Positions 48,455 to 60,052 of a stretch of 64,000 bases of DNA are shown here, one piece after another. The notes under the pieces are model-generated. The model saw only the letters and a list, made by a program, of their open reading frames with translations, was not told where the DNA came from and ran no database searches. This stretch comes from Antrodiella citrinella (lineage: Eukaryota > Basidiomycota > Agaricomycetes > Polyporales > Steccherinaceae), in contig SGPM01000057.1 of the NCBI GenBank assembly GCA_004802725.1, positions 42,446 to 106,445 of the forward strand, in the 5' to 3' direction. Every line of letters begins with the position of its first letter. Within the stretch, counting starts at the first letter, position 1. A program made the position numbers and the translations under genes.

Positions 48455-49310
48455 CCTTCAGAACTGAAGATTGGTTGACCAATACGCGAACTCTGTTGTA
48501 TGGATGTAAGATTCCTGTAAGCATACAGAACAAGGGCCAGTAGACGTACCCTTGGTTACGGAATACAGAAGTAGTAAAGTGTCGTCGGATGTTTAACCCT
48601 CGAGATGTCCCTAGAGGCGAACGTAGGATGAACTGAAACAGCGGCACAGTGATTCATCCCTTCGACTCCAGGTTTTATACGACCTGGGTGCGATCCTGAC
48701 CTCATGGTCGCGCATCCGACGAATGACCGCACAAAGACACCGAAATGCACGAGGACGTCGGTGTACAGCGGATAAATCATCTAGAGTTCCACGAATAGAC
48801 TATGAACCGAAGGATGGCTCGTGCTCGGTCGTAGAAGTCGCAGAAGTGACATGAAAGAGGGTCACCTGCTCGTCCACTGATAATTACGAACCACAGTCCT
48901 GATTCAGGTGACAGACAGATAATCCTGCACGCGACTACATCTCGTATTTAAAGCTGCCTCAGTCAAACACGTCGTGATCACAGATGGTAAACCTTACCTT
49001 CACTGGAAGCTTCGAAAGGGCGGCTGCTGTGAGGAAGTCCACTTTTCTACATCTTTCACCGGTCTCTAGCCGCACAAAGAATATGGTAATAAAGCAGCAG
49101 TATCAAGGCATGGACATATGTTCTGAGGGTGAAGAATTAACTTGAGTGACGTTGAGAACAGAGACGGAGGCCAAGAAGGAGGCTTTGCTACTCGTAACTA
49201 GCGCCAATGTCGCCATAAGCGGATGTGATCGACTTCGGGCGTCTAAACTTGTTGGCTGTGCCTGGTGTTACTGAGGTCTCTTGAGTCTTGTCCACTACAA
49301 CACATCCAGG
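48455..49310. other. Divergent intergenic region between esterase and AP-2 mu
   Basis: Contains both promoters. Open frames on the minus strand at 48348-48780 are short and unrecognised. No named regulatory element seen. Confidence 0.5.
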
Positions 49311-51084
49311 ATGATATCGGTAAGAGCATTTCCTTGAAGATCATTGACGACGAACTTCACTTTTCGTTGTAGGCGTTCTTCATCTTCAATCAGAAAGGCG
49401 AGGTGAGTGCTCGTTCGACACCCTACAGTGGCTGGAAGGACATGTAGTACAGCTCAATTGTAGGTCCTCATTTCAAGGTTATACCGGACAGACTTGAAGT
49501 GCGTCCTGTCTGTATTTGTCCGCCATACTTGATACTCATCAAATCCTCACTGCAGACGATCTATTGCGGACGTGTTCCGAATACAAGTGGTCTCAAATAG
49601 CGATGTGCGCTCGCCGATCATTACGTTGGGGTCGACGAGTTTCTTTCATGTGAGGGTTAACAACTTGTATGTGGTCGCCGTGACAAAGTGAGTTCAGTTC
49701 GTTGTTGGAGGTTGTGACAGGTCTGAAGGTGTTGGCTTTATAGATGCAATGCCAACGCTGCACTGGTATTCGAGTACTGCTATCGCTTCATCGCAATCGC
49801 AAAGTCGTATTTCGGGAAGGTGGATGAAGAGTCTGTGAAGAACAACTTCGTTCTCATATATGAACTCATCGACGGTGAGTCTCTTGGTGTCCTTGGTATC
49901 CGATGATGGACGCTTACTTCGATTCTGTCAGAGATCAACGACTTCGGTTACCCTCAGAACAGCGAAATTGATACACTCAAGACATACATTACTACTGAAA
50001 GTGTCATGTCAACTAACGTCCCAGCCGTAAGATCGTATATTTCCTTCCTTCATCGACATGCTCACGTCGAAATCAGGAGGAATCCTCTAAGATCACAACA
50101 CAAGCGACAGGAGCTACCAGCTGGAGGAGAACTGACGTCAAGTATAAGAAGAATGAGGCGTTCGTGGACGTGGTAGAGACGGTCAATCTCAGCATGAGTG
50201 CCAAGGGTACTGTGCTTCGTGCGGACGTCGACGGTCATATCCTCATGCGAGCATACTTGTCGGGGACGCCAGAATGCAAATTCGGCCTCAACGACAAACT
50301 TGTTATTGACAAAAGCGAACGAAGTGGTCTCGGTGATGCTGTCGAGCTAGACGATTGCCGGTTTCACCAGTGCGTGCGTCTGGATGAGTTCGATTCCACC
50401 CGCACCATCAGTTTCATTCCTCCTGATGGAGAATTTGAGCTCATGACGTGAGTATCGGTCTAAATTATCACATGGGCCATTCTCTGACGCACTGTGTAGT
50501 TATCGGTCAACTTCTAATGTGAAGCTACCGCTGAGGGTCATCCCGACGGTGACCGAGATCGGCACAAGCTCCGTATCGTACGTGGTCACGGTCAAGACCA
50601 ACTTCAACAACAAACTTTCCGCTACGAACGTCGTTATACGGTTGCCAACGCCTTTGAACACCACTACCGTAGACTGCAAGGTACCGAACGGAAAAGCGAA
50701 GTATGTCCCAGCTGAGAATGTTGTTGTCTGGAAGTGGGTGTTTCGTCTAGGTGATATCCCGAATATCGGTAATAACACTTCTCGCAGGATACCTCGCATC
50801 CAGGGTGGTCAGGAAGTCACGCTGTCCGCAACTGCACAGCTTACAACTACGACGCATCGACAAGTCTGGGCCCGGCCTCCTATCGACGTCGACTTTCAAG
50901 TGCTGATGTTCACAGCATCAGGATTAATCGTCCGATTCCTCAAGGTGTTCGAGAAAAGCAACTATCACAGCATAAAGTGGGTGCGGTACCTCACAAAAGC
51001 GAGTGGGTCGTATCAAGTCAGGGTAAGTCTGCGCTCTGTCTGCTCGCATCAAGGACTCAAGCTAAAGTGTTGTCTCAGTTCTAA
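49311..51084 (+). CDS. APM4: AP-2 complex subunit mu, clathrin adaptor
   Basis: Medium chain of the plasma-membrane clathrin adaptor; binds YxxPhi sorting signals and phosphoinositides during endocytosis. Ten exons: 49311-49319, 49373-49402, 49464-49498, 49556-49687, 49744-49874, 49932-50026, 50077-50447, 50500-50733, 50788-51022 and 51079-51084, summing to 1278 bases, 425 residues, the usual length. The N-terminal longin domain starts [20 protein letters not shown]. The linker [10 protein letters not shown] matches the AP-2 mu phosphorylation site seen in animals and separates it from AP-1 mu. The mu-homology domain carries [53 protein letters not shown] and [18 protein letters not shown]. 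The first exon is only nine bases (Met-Ile-Ser), and the last holds one codon plus the stop. Confidence 0.95.
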
Positions 51085-53638
51085 TGTTATATTATTGTAT
51101 TGAATATACTCTGGATGGAATGCTGTTGTCTATGGCCATCCTGCTACCTCCCGATTTTCCCCACATGACCTCCGACATGGAGTTCCATGTTTCTACCACA
51201 TGCTGTCGACCAAAGGCGCTGTCGTGGCTGATACCCATGCAACAGAATGCACCATGTTACCGGCTGCAGACGATTTGAACAATCTACCGCCCTTGTTGAC
51301 ATCTTTTTGCGAGCGGGACGCTGCGCGCCGCTTCCATCCACTGATCTCCCTTGAGATGTAGTATCAAAGAATCGTGAACGACCATGTGACTGGCAGAGGC
51401 CCGCATCGTTCGCAGACTCAGACATAAGAATATAAGTACTCTCTTCACCTGGCTTTGTGGGGGTACAGTGGGTTGGAGGAAGCTTGTCTGACATATTTTG
51501 GGGTAAGCTGACCACGCATCTGCTTCTGAATTGCAATTCGCTGATTTGTTCCCCGTACTATTTGGTGTATCGGCAGAACGCAGTAGCCTTGTCTCGGGAT
51601 GCTGTCATCGATAATTCGTGCTGAAGTCACTGAGGACCAACTGCGAGCCGCGCTGGTTTGCTGCGTGATACATACTTATATAGCTTATGTGATTAACGTA
51701 CAGCCAACAGCCGCAACAAACCCGNGACATTTGTTGTGTCCTATCTGCACCGCAGAACCCACTAGATCCGCTGATTACATTTTACACCGGTTTCGGACAC
51801 GCATTGCTTTCACAGAACACAGAAACGAACTTACAACAATCCCGTTGCAGCGAATCAAGATCCTCGCCCTGCCAATACAATACAAGTACCAGGCCCCATC
51901 TCCGCGAACCTGGAATACTCTCGGTTCCCAAATTCGGCCTGACTTTCAGTCTGAGGTACTATATCTCACGGTATCTTCGGAACCACCACAAGTTGGTAAA
52001 ATGGGCTCCTAAGCCAATGAGGAGCCAGGATTCTCGATCAGCGCTTGAATTTTGGCTGGGGATCCGAACTTCTGGTGGTTACGAAGATACGATGGGATAT
52101 AGTACAAGCATCATCATCGCGAATCGTAACTTTCGGCCAGGGAGGCTATGCTTCAAGGAGTTGCTCAGAGCCCTGGTACAAGTGCACAGGGAGAGACCCT
52201 AGTCGTAGTGCTTTGCGTCGGCCCAACCCTATGGCGCAGTCCTGAGTCTATTGTCCCTCGACACGCCCCTTTGATGCGGTGTCGCGGTGCATTCTCTCGT
52301 TTCCGACACAACGCTAAACCCAACGACATGGAATGACTCTACAGGGATCATGGCTGGAGACGTCCGCGATCGCCGGTCGCGGACTGCCCTCGTTTCGTCA
52401 ATACAATCCTCAGCGGCGACGGAGCATACTTGCATCGCTTGTTGGTCAGTACACATCTTTTCAGCTGCCACAGACAATATAACGTACCTTGTACACTTAT
52501 CGTTCATATAGTTCTGGAAGCATTCCTGCGCCCGTAATATGCGTCCCAGACGTAGGTGACCATTTTGGGTCGCCGACCTCATGCAAGGACAGCGCTAGAA
52601 AGTTCTTGTTGATATCTAGTCTTTCATTGTTAGGGTTCCTGTGCTCGCATGGGTGGGTCTTCGCTTTTCCTCCGTGAGTTGACTAGCTAAATTTCTATCA
52701 GGCGCCAGGGTGGACAGGTTCTCGCCAAGGTGGAGTAAGGATAGCATTGGCGAGGTTTTCGGCCTTACAATGGGTTTTCTAGATGCCACAGGGGATTCCC
52801 TGAAGGCCGCTGCCGGCGTCATTGAGCGTGTGGTGCTCCTGTTCGTCTGTCGAGCTGCGGATTCCACTACCCGGAGAACTGGATCGCCTTCTCCAGGTCA
52901 CGATATACCTATACCAGTGCAAGTGGATTGCATTGGTTCGACGACCCACCTTTAACGGTATAACCTAACCGGGATCCAGATTTCACTGCGTCTTTGATAG
53001 ATGCGCACGTTCCGAATTGCTTAATAGATGAACCACACGGACAGGAATACGAGTGTCATTTCATCTCGTATACCTACGAGTTCTTCGTTTCGGTCATCTC
53101 GATTTACGACCGATAACTCTCTAAGGAGGGATCCAAGAAACAGCAGCTGCGGACTTCACCTTCTCAAACGTGTCGGTGAGCTTAGCAATGATAAAACCAC
53201 GAGCGGCGACAATCTTCAATCCCAGACATTCTTGGCTATAAGATGTATACCCTGAGAGACTGTGCAGGCGCTGCAAAAGAATATTCGATTCCAAATGCGA
53301 ACCATGATGTCGGAGTCGGAGCATCGACTCCGAGTCCCAGGCGAACATGCAGCAACTTCAGGCTTTATACACCCTAGTAGCGTGAACTCAGTACTGTTTC
53401 CCGAGATTCTTCACTTAATGACATGCACATAACACTGACATCTCGACTGTCGAGAGCTGAGAAAGCACCGTGACGATCGTGTGGTTGCGTTACGTAACTG
53501 TTTGGTCCGGAAGCCTTTGGCAAACAACCACTTTCCTTTCCTGTTCAGCTGGCCTTAGCTTCGGATCCTTTCGCAGCTTTTACTGCTCTTCAGACTTTAC
53601 ATACCTACTGCTCCTCCCAAACACTCGTCTGTAGTGTT
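51085..53638. other. Gene-poor region between AP-2 mu and TRF4
   Basis: 2.55 kb with no recognised gene. The longest frames, plus 51599-52012 (holding the lone N at 51725) and plus 52710-52955, have no family features. The N at 51725 falls at a first codon position of that frame, unlike the wobble pattern in CDC4, which argues against coding. The final few hundred bases should hold the TRF4 promoter; a T- and C-rich stretch precedes the start. Confidence 0.5.
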
Positions 53639-55865
53639 ATGTCGACATCCCGACAGAAAACACAACGAAGTTCGAGCAGACCAGCAAGCATTTCCCCTCC
53701 CTCATCGCGTCCAGAAACTCCCGCAGGCTTGGACCCAAATCGTCGCGTACGGAGACGTAAGAAACAAGCTGAACAAAATGGAAACGCAGAGGCCAGCAGT
53801 TCGACCATAACCCACGTCAACGCAGCTGTGTCTTTGCAGCCGGACACGGAGCCTCCAGCTGATACCACCACTTTCCGGGAGGAAGACTTCGTCGCATTCG
53901 ATTTTGGCGACGCGCCAGAGTTTGCAGAGGATAGTCCCAATGGTGAATCTCGGGACGTAGGAAAGGTGGAAGGAACACCATCAGGCAAGGATAAGGAAGC
54001 GGAGCACGCAGGTCGGAAACGAAAAGTCGCAGAAGTTGATTTGAACGATGGATATTCGAACAAGAAGCAGAGGATAGATGCGGCGTCAAGAAGAGCACCT
54101 TGGGCTTGGGATGTGGATTGGGACAGGTGTCAGAATGTCGCTCAGATGTACGTGAAGCTATCTATGCGTGAAGTTTTGACTTGACTGGGGCGTGATTTTC
54201 ATCACAGGCTTCACAAAGAAGTATATGCTTTCGTCGAATATATCTCGCCAACTCCTGTTGAGGACGATGTTCGCTCTATGATGGTGCAGGTCATCCGCAA
54301 CGCGATCGTCGCGGCTTTCCCGGATGCTCAGGTCATGCCATTTGGCAGTTACGAGACCAAACTCTACTTGCCCCTGGGGTGCGTGTTATATACTTGTTTC
54401 GAGATTTGCCAACTCACAACTATACTGTCCTTATACAGAGATATTGATCTGGTCATCGTTTCAAAGTCTATGGAGTACAGCAGGAGTCAGTCGGTTCTTC
54501 ATGCGCTTGCAAATACCGTTAAACGAGCCGGGATCACGGACCGCGTCACTATCATTGCGAAGGCCAAAGTACCTATCATCAAGTTCATCACTCGCCATGG
54601 GCGGTTCCCTGTAGACATTAGTGTCAATCAGAACAATGGTGTTGCTGCAGGACAGATGATCAAGCAGTTCATCCGGGAGCTTCCTACCCTTCGTCCTCTT
54701 GTCCTCATCATCAAATCTTTCCTCAGCCAACGCAGTATGAATGAGGTCTTCAGTGGAGGTCTAGGAAGTTATAGCATCGTTTGTCTAGTAATCAGCTTCC
54801 TGCAGATGCATCCTAAAATCCGAAGAGGAGAGGTTGATCCTCAGAAGAACCTAGGAACACTCGTCATGGAGTTCTTCGAGCTCTACGGGTGCTACTTCAA
54901 CTATGATGAAGTTGGCATCTCTCTGCGCAATGGCGGATCCTATTACAACAAAGCTCAACGAGGTTGGCTGGACTATCGCAGTCCTGGACTGTTGTCTATA
55001 GAAGACCCAGGCGATTCTTGTACGCGTCTGACTATCGTGTTGTCGTGTCTCTATACTCACTGAGCTCCACAGACAACGACATCTCCAAAGGTACATACAA
55101 TATTGCAAAAGTCCGCACGACACTCGCAGGTGCCTATGGTATTATGTCAGCATCCGCGTATCTACATGCTGGATACATTGAATCTCGACGGATGCACCGC
55201 AATGTGCAGCTCAGGCCACCCAATGATGCAGAGGAGATGAGCATTCTTGCTTCTGTCATGGGTGTCACTCAGGAAGTAAGTGTCTTGCGTTGTTTGTGAA
55301 ATTTGTGACTGAGCATATCTGTTAGACTGTTAACCATCGCAAGCTCACTCAGGAGGTGTACGACAGCAGAGTCCTGCACCGAATCCTTGGCATTGAAGAC
55401 ATTGCACCTGTTCCACTCGAGATCAAACACGAAAAGAGCAGTAAACAGCCTATCAACAGTCGAACACAGGCTCGCGCCGCTGAGAGCGTGCAGTCTGCAT
55501 GGAGCAAGGCCGACGTCGCTGCCGAAGAACAAGAGGACAGACACAAGAGTGACGACGTGGAGGAGAGCAGATATCGTGCTGCGGATTCACGCTCTGGCCA
55601 ACCTCCGAAGAAACGACGGCGTACAGGCAAGGACGAAGACCTTCACACAGTGTATACTACGGATGAAGAAGAAGATGTTGCCGATGACAATCTGCACCTA
55701 CACTTCGCTGGTGCTCCCGATGGGGCGAGTGAAAAGGAGGACGAGTATACCGTGCTATCAGAGTCTTCACTTGACAGAGACGTCTCGTCGAGGAAGGAAT
55801 TGAAGCGGTCTTACTGGTTGTCGAAAGGCGTCGGCCTTGGAGATATTGATTACTCGGACGCATGA
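53639..55865 (+). CDS. TRF4: TRF4-type non-canonical poly(A) polymerase
   Basis: Nucleotidyltransferase of the nuclear TRAMP complex: adds short A tails to aberrant RNAs so that the exosome degrades them. Five exons, 53639-54147, 54208-54378, 54439-55019, 55073-55275 and 55326-55865, 667 residues. The N-terminal about 155 residues are Ser/Arg-rich and disordered, then WDVDWDRCQN begins the conserved core. The catalytic pocket is FGSYETKLYLPLGDIDLVIV, a Gly-Ser motif with two metal-binding Asp, and the third Asp is in RFPVDISVNQ. The central domain has LVLIIKSFLSQRSMNEVFSGG, GSYSIVCLVISFLQ and the nucleotide-recognition segment DPGDSYNDISKGTYNI. The last about 170 residues are acidic and contain KKRRR nuclear-import-like runs. 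UPF1 in this window also acts in RNA surveillance. Confidence 0.95.
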
Positions 55866-56285
55866 GCTGTCACTATCACTACCACATCATTAACTTATCT
55901 CTCGCTTTGTGTTATCAGCATCATCATATATTCTTGTCTTTCTGTAGCTCACAAAATATTTCACACCCTTCCCCGCAAACGCGAGCAGGCGCTTCGCCGG
56001 TCGCCAAGGTTGATTGCAGAATTGACGCGTTGACGGCGACTACGTCGGTCGATATTCTTGTTCTTGAACGTTGAACTCCCATCTTGTTCATCAAAGAATT
56101 TCAGTTCCGTCTTGCGGTGCTGTTCACTAGATACGTTGCACCCTCCATTCCTCGACTCTCAATAGTACATGCGTCGCTCATAGTCGCTGGTCGCCCGTGG
56201 TCGCCGTCTCAATCCTTTTCGACACACCTTCATTCGGATATTCGACATTATACCTCTACTCACGATTGCCACCATTTGATCCATC
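55866..56285. other. Short intergenic region between TRF4 and the next gene
   Basis: 420 bases between two plus-strand genes, holding the TRF4 3' end and the promoter and leader of the following gene. No specific element seen. Confidence 0.5.
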
Positions 56286-59200
56286 ATGTACGTCCCTGCC
56301 TCACACCCTGAAACCGCTTGTCTATATGCTGCCTTAGGACCTCCTCACGAAACAATATGCCACCCGTGGCTCTCAAGGATCGCATCGCGCTTCTGCAGCA
56401 GCAAACTGCAGCCGACCAGCCCCACAACCAACCCATCAACACTGGCGCACAAGCGTCGGGAGGGCTGAAGGCGAAGATTGCAAACTTTGAGAGGAAAGGT
56501 GCGGTTCCAATTCCTCGAGGCAGTTTCGGCCTCGGAGCACCGCCCGTGGACGACGGCTCGTCCAAACGCAAGGGCGAGCTGTATGGAAACCGTGTCCCAG
56601 GACTATCAAAACCTACCATTGAGAGTGTGGAGCCCAATGTACGAAGACGCACCATGTCCTCGTCTCATCTCTCCCATTACTCCATCTCATCCCGCTCTGC
56701 GACTCCGCCAGTGCCAGAATTGCCGGTCCATCTCACTGGCGGAGCCATGCCGTATTCGCCCTCGCTAGGCGTTCCTCGCATGCCCTTCGGTGTCGCGCCT
56801 CCCGTGCGCCGAACTGTTTCAGATGTCCTTCCGCACATCCATGATACAAGCGATTTCGCTAATGCAGGATTTAATGGAGGAATTGATGGGTCAGTTTCCG
56901 AAGAAGTCACTATGGTTGAGGAGCCGAAGCAGGAAATGGAGGATAGGGAGAAGGACGATGTAAAGGTGGACGCTTTGGAAGTGATCACAGCTGTTGGGTT
57001 TTCGGAAAAACCTGCCATTGTGGTGTCTACTATCATTGCACCTGAGCCCTCACCTGCTGCGCCTAATTCCGCGAGTACCGCTCAGTCCCCAACAAGCTCT
57101 TACAGCCCCGTCAGCTATCGTGGTGGTGGTGGTGCGAAATCTCCGCCAAGTTCTTATAGTCCCGTTAGTCCTCGTGATGGTGGTATCCTTCGATCTCCGT
57201 TGTCTACATCGTCCCCTACAACCAGGAACAGTGTTCCGCAATCACCTCAGACCCCTCCTCCAGATGTCACTCAAGCCAACCGTGCTACGTCACCTACGTC
57301 ACCCCTTCTTCCAAGCTCTCCTTTAAGCTCGCAGATCTTATCATTTCCCGACGCGGAAACGACTGTAGTTCTTGTAACGGAAGAAAGAGCCCCGACTCCA
57401 GCATTGGATGCGGGCTTGGACGACGCAAGCTCTGACACCGTCCCTACCCCGAAAGACGACATATTCGAGAGTTTCTCCTCGATTGCGCCTAAGTCTAGTA
57501 GCATCGACCCGATTTCACCGAAATCTCCGACATCCACCAGGTCAACGACGCAGACACCGCAGGTAACGATTTCCCCAGCGTTGGACACACCTACTATAGA
57601 GGATTCGCGTCGACTCTCCGGGGGATCCAACCTATCTGCAGGTGAAGACAGTTTCTTAGTGGACAAGGACAAGAGTTTAGCGTTGGACACATCAGACGCG
57701 ATTATCGTCACCGAGCCGCCTCGGATTGTCTCCCCCAGTCGTGCAGTGCTCGTACCGGCGCCGCGCCCGTCCCCGTCGCTTTCGCCTGTTTCGCCTGTTT
57801 CGACAGTACCTCAGTCGTCGGAGTGGGTGTCGGATCTGGAGGAACAGATGTCGATACCTTCGTCTCGACAATCTTTCTATGCTGTAGTCCATCACAAAGT
57901 TACAGAGACTTCCCCGCGGAGATCCCAAATCTTCACCTCTGCTCCCCCCGAGACCAAACCCATCCCTCGATCTAGACTGCCTACGCCACTCTCTCGAGCA
58001 CCCAGTAGCGCGAGAGGTTCTACCTACGTGCAAGAGCCTCCCGAGTCGCCCGGAGACTTGGAAATGTTGTTGCAGAGTGCCGCGTTGCTTGAAGAGCAAT
58101 TGGCAGGTCCTTCGCCCAGTAAACCGAAGAAATTTGTCAAGTCCGAGGAATTAGCCGAGGTAGGGCTGACCATTAACCCACCGCCACCTCCCACCATGAC
58201 ATTTTCGGCAAGTCCTAACGATCAGAGCGAGCCAAACACGCCTCGACAGTTCGACACACCTACTCGCCCTACATCTGTGAATGTGGACCCCTCAGAAGAA
58301 GACGAGGATCAGGATAGTTTCGATATGGACGATGTTCCCTTAGGAAGGACCGTGTTGATGTTCCCAACGCCGAGATCTTCCAGCCTTCCATATCTCAACC
58401 CGACCCCTCCTCACTCTCCACAACATCTGCGCTCTGCCGACCCTCGTATTGAAGCACATCAGACTTTCACACTCAACGCTCCATCTGATAGTTCACTGCC
58501 TAGGTCGCGATTGCCATCCAATTCGTCTCAGGCAAGCTCTCATTCACGCGCCTCTCAAGTCAGCAGCTCTCGGTCACAAGTTCAGTCTACTGAAGATGAG
58601 ATTCCTCCGACTCCTCCTCCCAAGTCTCCTCACTCAGGAATTCCTCGGTACTTCACTAATCTTCGGATGCGTAAACCTAGCATGCCGGGAGCGTTCCCGC
58701 GAACGAGCTATTCGTCTGAGGACTCTTCCGTCGTAGCACCGACCCCTCCTTCTCCCTCAAACCGTTATATGCTTGACTCACAGAGCATACGTTCTGACGC
58801 AAGTTCTGTCAGAAGCTCTAGTAAGTCGCTCAAAAGTCCGAAGAGAGCAAAATCTGCAAAATCGAGTCTGGGGCGTGCCGGATCTGTCATGGAGCGACTA
58901 TGGCGAGGAGGGAAGGATAAAAACGCAGAAGGTTAGTCTTATACAGATTGTCGGATGAACGAAGCTAATGTCGCAAATAAATCACAGAAGACGACTCTGC
59001 TGAAGGGTCTTCGCATCTGTCTCCCTATACTCTTCCGCCTCTCCCTATCATGCATCAGCGTCCTACATCATGGGTTTCCATAGAGACTACTGGGTCCGAC
59101 GTCTTTGACAGAGACTTGTTTGATTCATTCCCGTCGGTGCCGGATTCTGCACCCGCCAACAGCGCCCCGCACCGACAGTACAAGTCGACATCGTCGCATC

Positions 59201-59328
59201 TGAATGCCAACGACTATGGCCGTAGCTCGGAGATGGGGTACGCGCCATCTTCTGGTCCCGCTCGCTCGACTTTGCCTGGTCCTGCACGATTCAGTGCGCA
59301 TTCGAAGCAGCGGTCGGCGATAAACTGA
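56286..59328 (+). CDS. Large Ser/Pro-rich protein, uncharacterised
   Basis: Unknown function. Exons 56286-56287, 56338-58931 and 58988-59328, 978 residues. The first intron (56288-56337, GTACGT..CTTAG) lies inside the start codon: AT is joined to G, giving MTSSRNNMPPVALKDRIALL. If this intron is not used, translation could begin at the ATG at 56357 (MPPVALKDRIALL). The N-terminal conserved-looking part is KAKIANFERKGAVPIPRGSF followed by GLGAPPVDDGSSKRKGELYG. The rest is low complexity: Ser, Pro and Thr dominate, there are acidic patches, and two near-copies of SSYSPVS-x-RxGG sit at about 57090-57190. Proline motifs such as PPTPPPKSP could bind SH3 domains. The layout recalls cytoskeletal or actin-patch scaffold proteins such as yeast Aim21, but I cannot establish homology. 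A basic C-terminal stretch (KSLKSPKRAKSAKSS) precedes the last intron. Confidence 0.8.
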
Positions 59329-60052
59329 ATTGTTCTCAGGCCTTAGGGTTTTATGTCGTTCATCCTTTGCTCTTCATCTATATCCTTTCTTCTACGGTCT
59401 TTTTTGACACACACGTCCTCCCCCCGAGCTCCATCCGTTCTCTCCTGTCTCGTCTCTTCAATCTACTGCTTTTCCCCTCATGCTTTTCCACTCATCTATT
59501 ATTCCCCATCTTCTGCTAACATATAGACACGCAAGACACTCCGTCATAATCACTCATTTGATTCTCCCCTTTACTGGTTTTTTTCTTTACCCATTCATTC
59601 ACAAGATTCAACCGATACCTCATTTATAGTCGTAGCAATGTCTACCTGTTGTCATGTGCCGAATACATCTCTCGCCGGACAGTACTTACTTCTGCTCTTC
59701 ATCTTGCCGTCTTGTGCGGGTGGATTTGCCATGGAAAGGAATGCAATAAAAGAACGACTTTTTGTGTACTTGATACATTTCCTCCGGTAATGTATGAGGT
59801 CTTTTCTTCTCGTCCACAGGAGCAGTTGTAAGCAAGAAAAAATGGGACTCTAAATGTGAACTAAGATACAGAGGCTATCGAGGGGCAGAAAGGGTGTGTA
59901 TACGTGTACGCGGTACCCGATTAGAGCGAGGGAATCGTGTGCTCGTCCAGCCAATCGTCACAGGCCAGCATGAGCCTGCGCAGGAATGAGAAAATGAATG
60001 AACGAATGTCAGAAAACACGTGTAGATAATATATGGACTATGACATGTGGTT
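59329..60052. other. Convergent intergenic region before ILV2
   Basis: 3' flanks of two convergent genes. The part to 59600 is very T/C-rich on the plus strand, as in fungal 3' UTRs. No gene supported. Confidence 0.5.

Noticed and set aside
51599..52012. 137-codon plus-strand ORF containing the lone N
   Set aside because: No family features, and the N is at a first codon position, unlike the wobble pattern seen in a true gene here.
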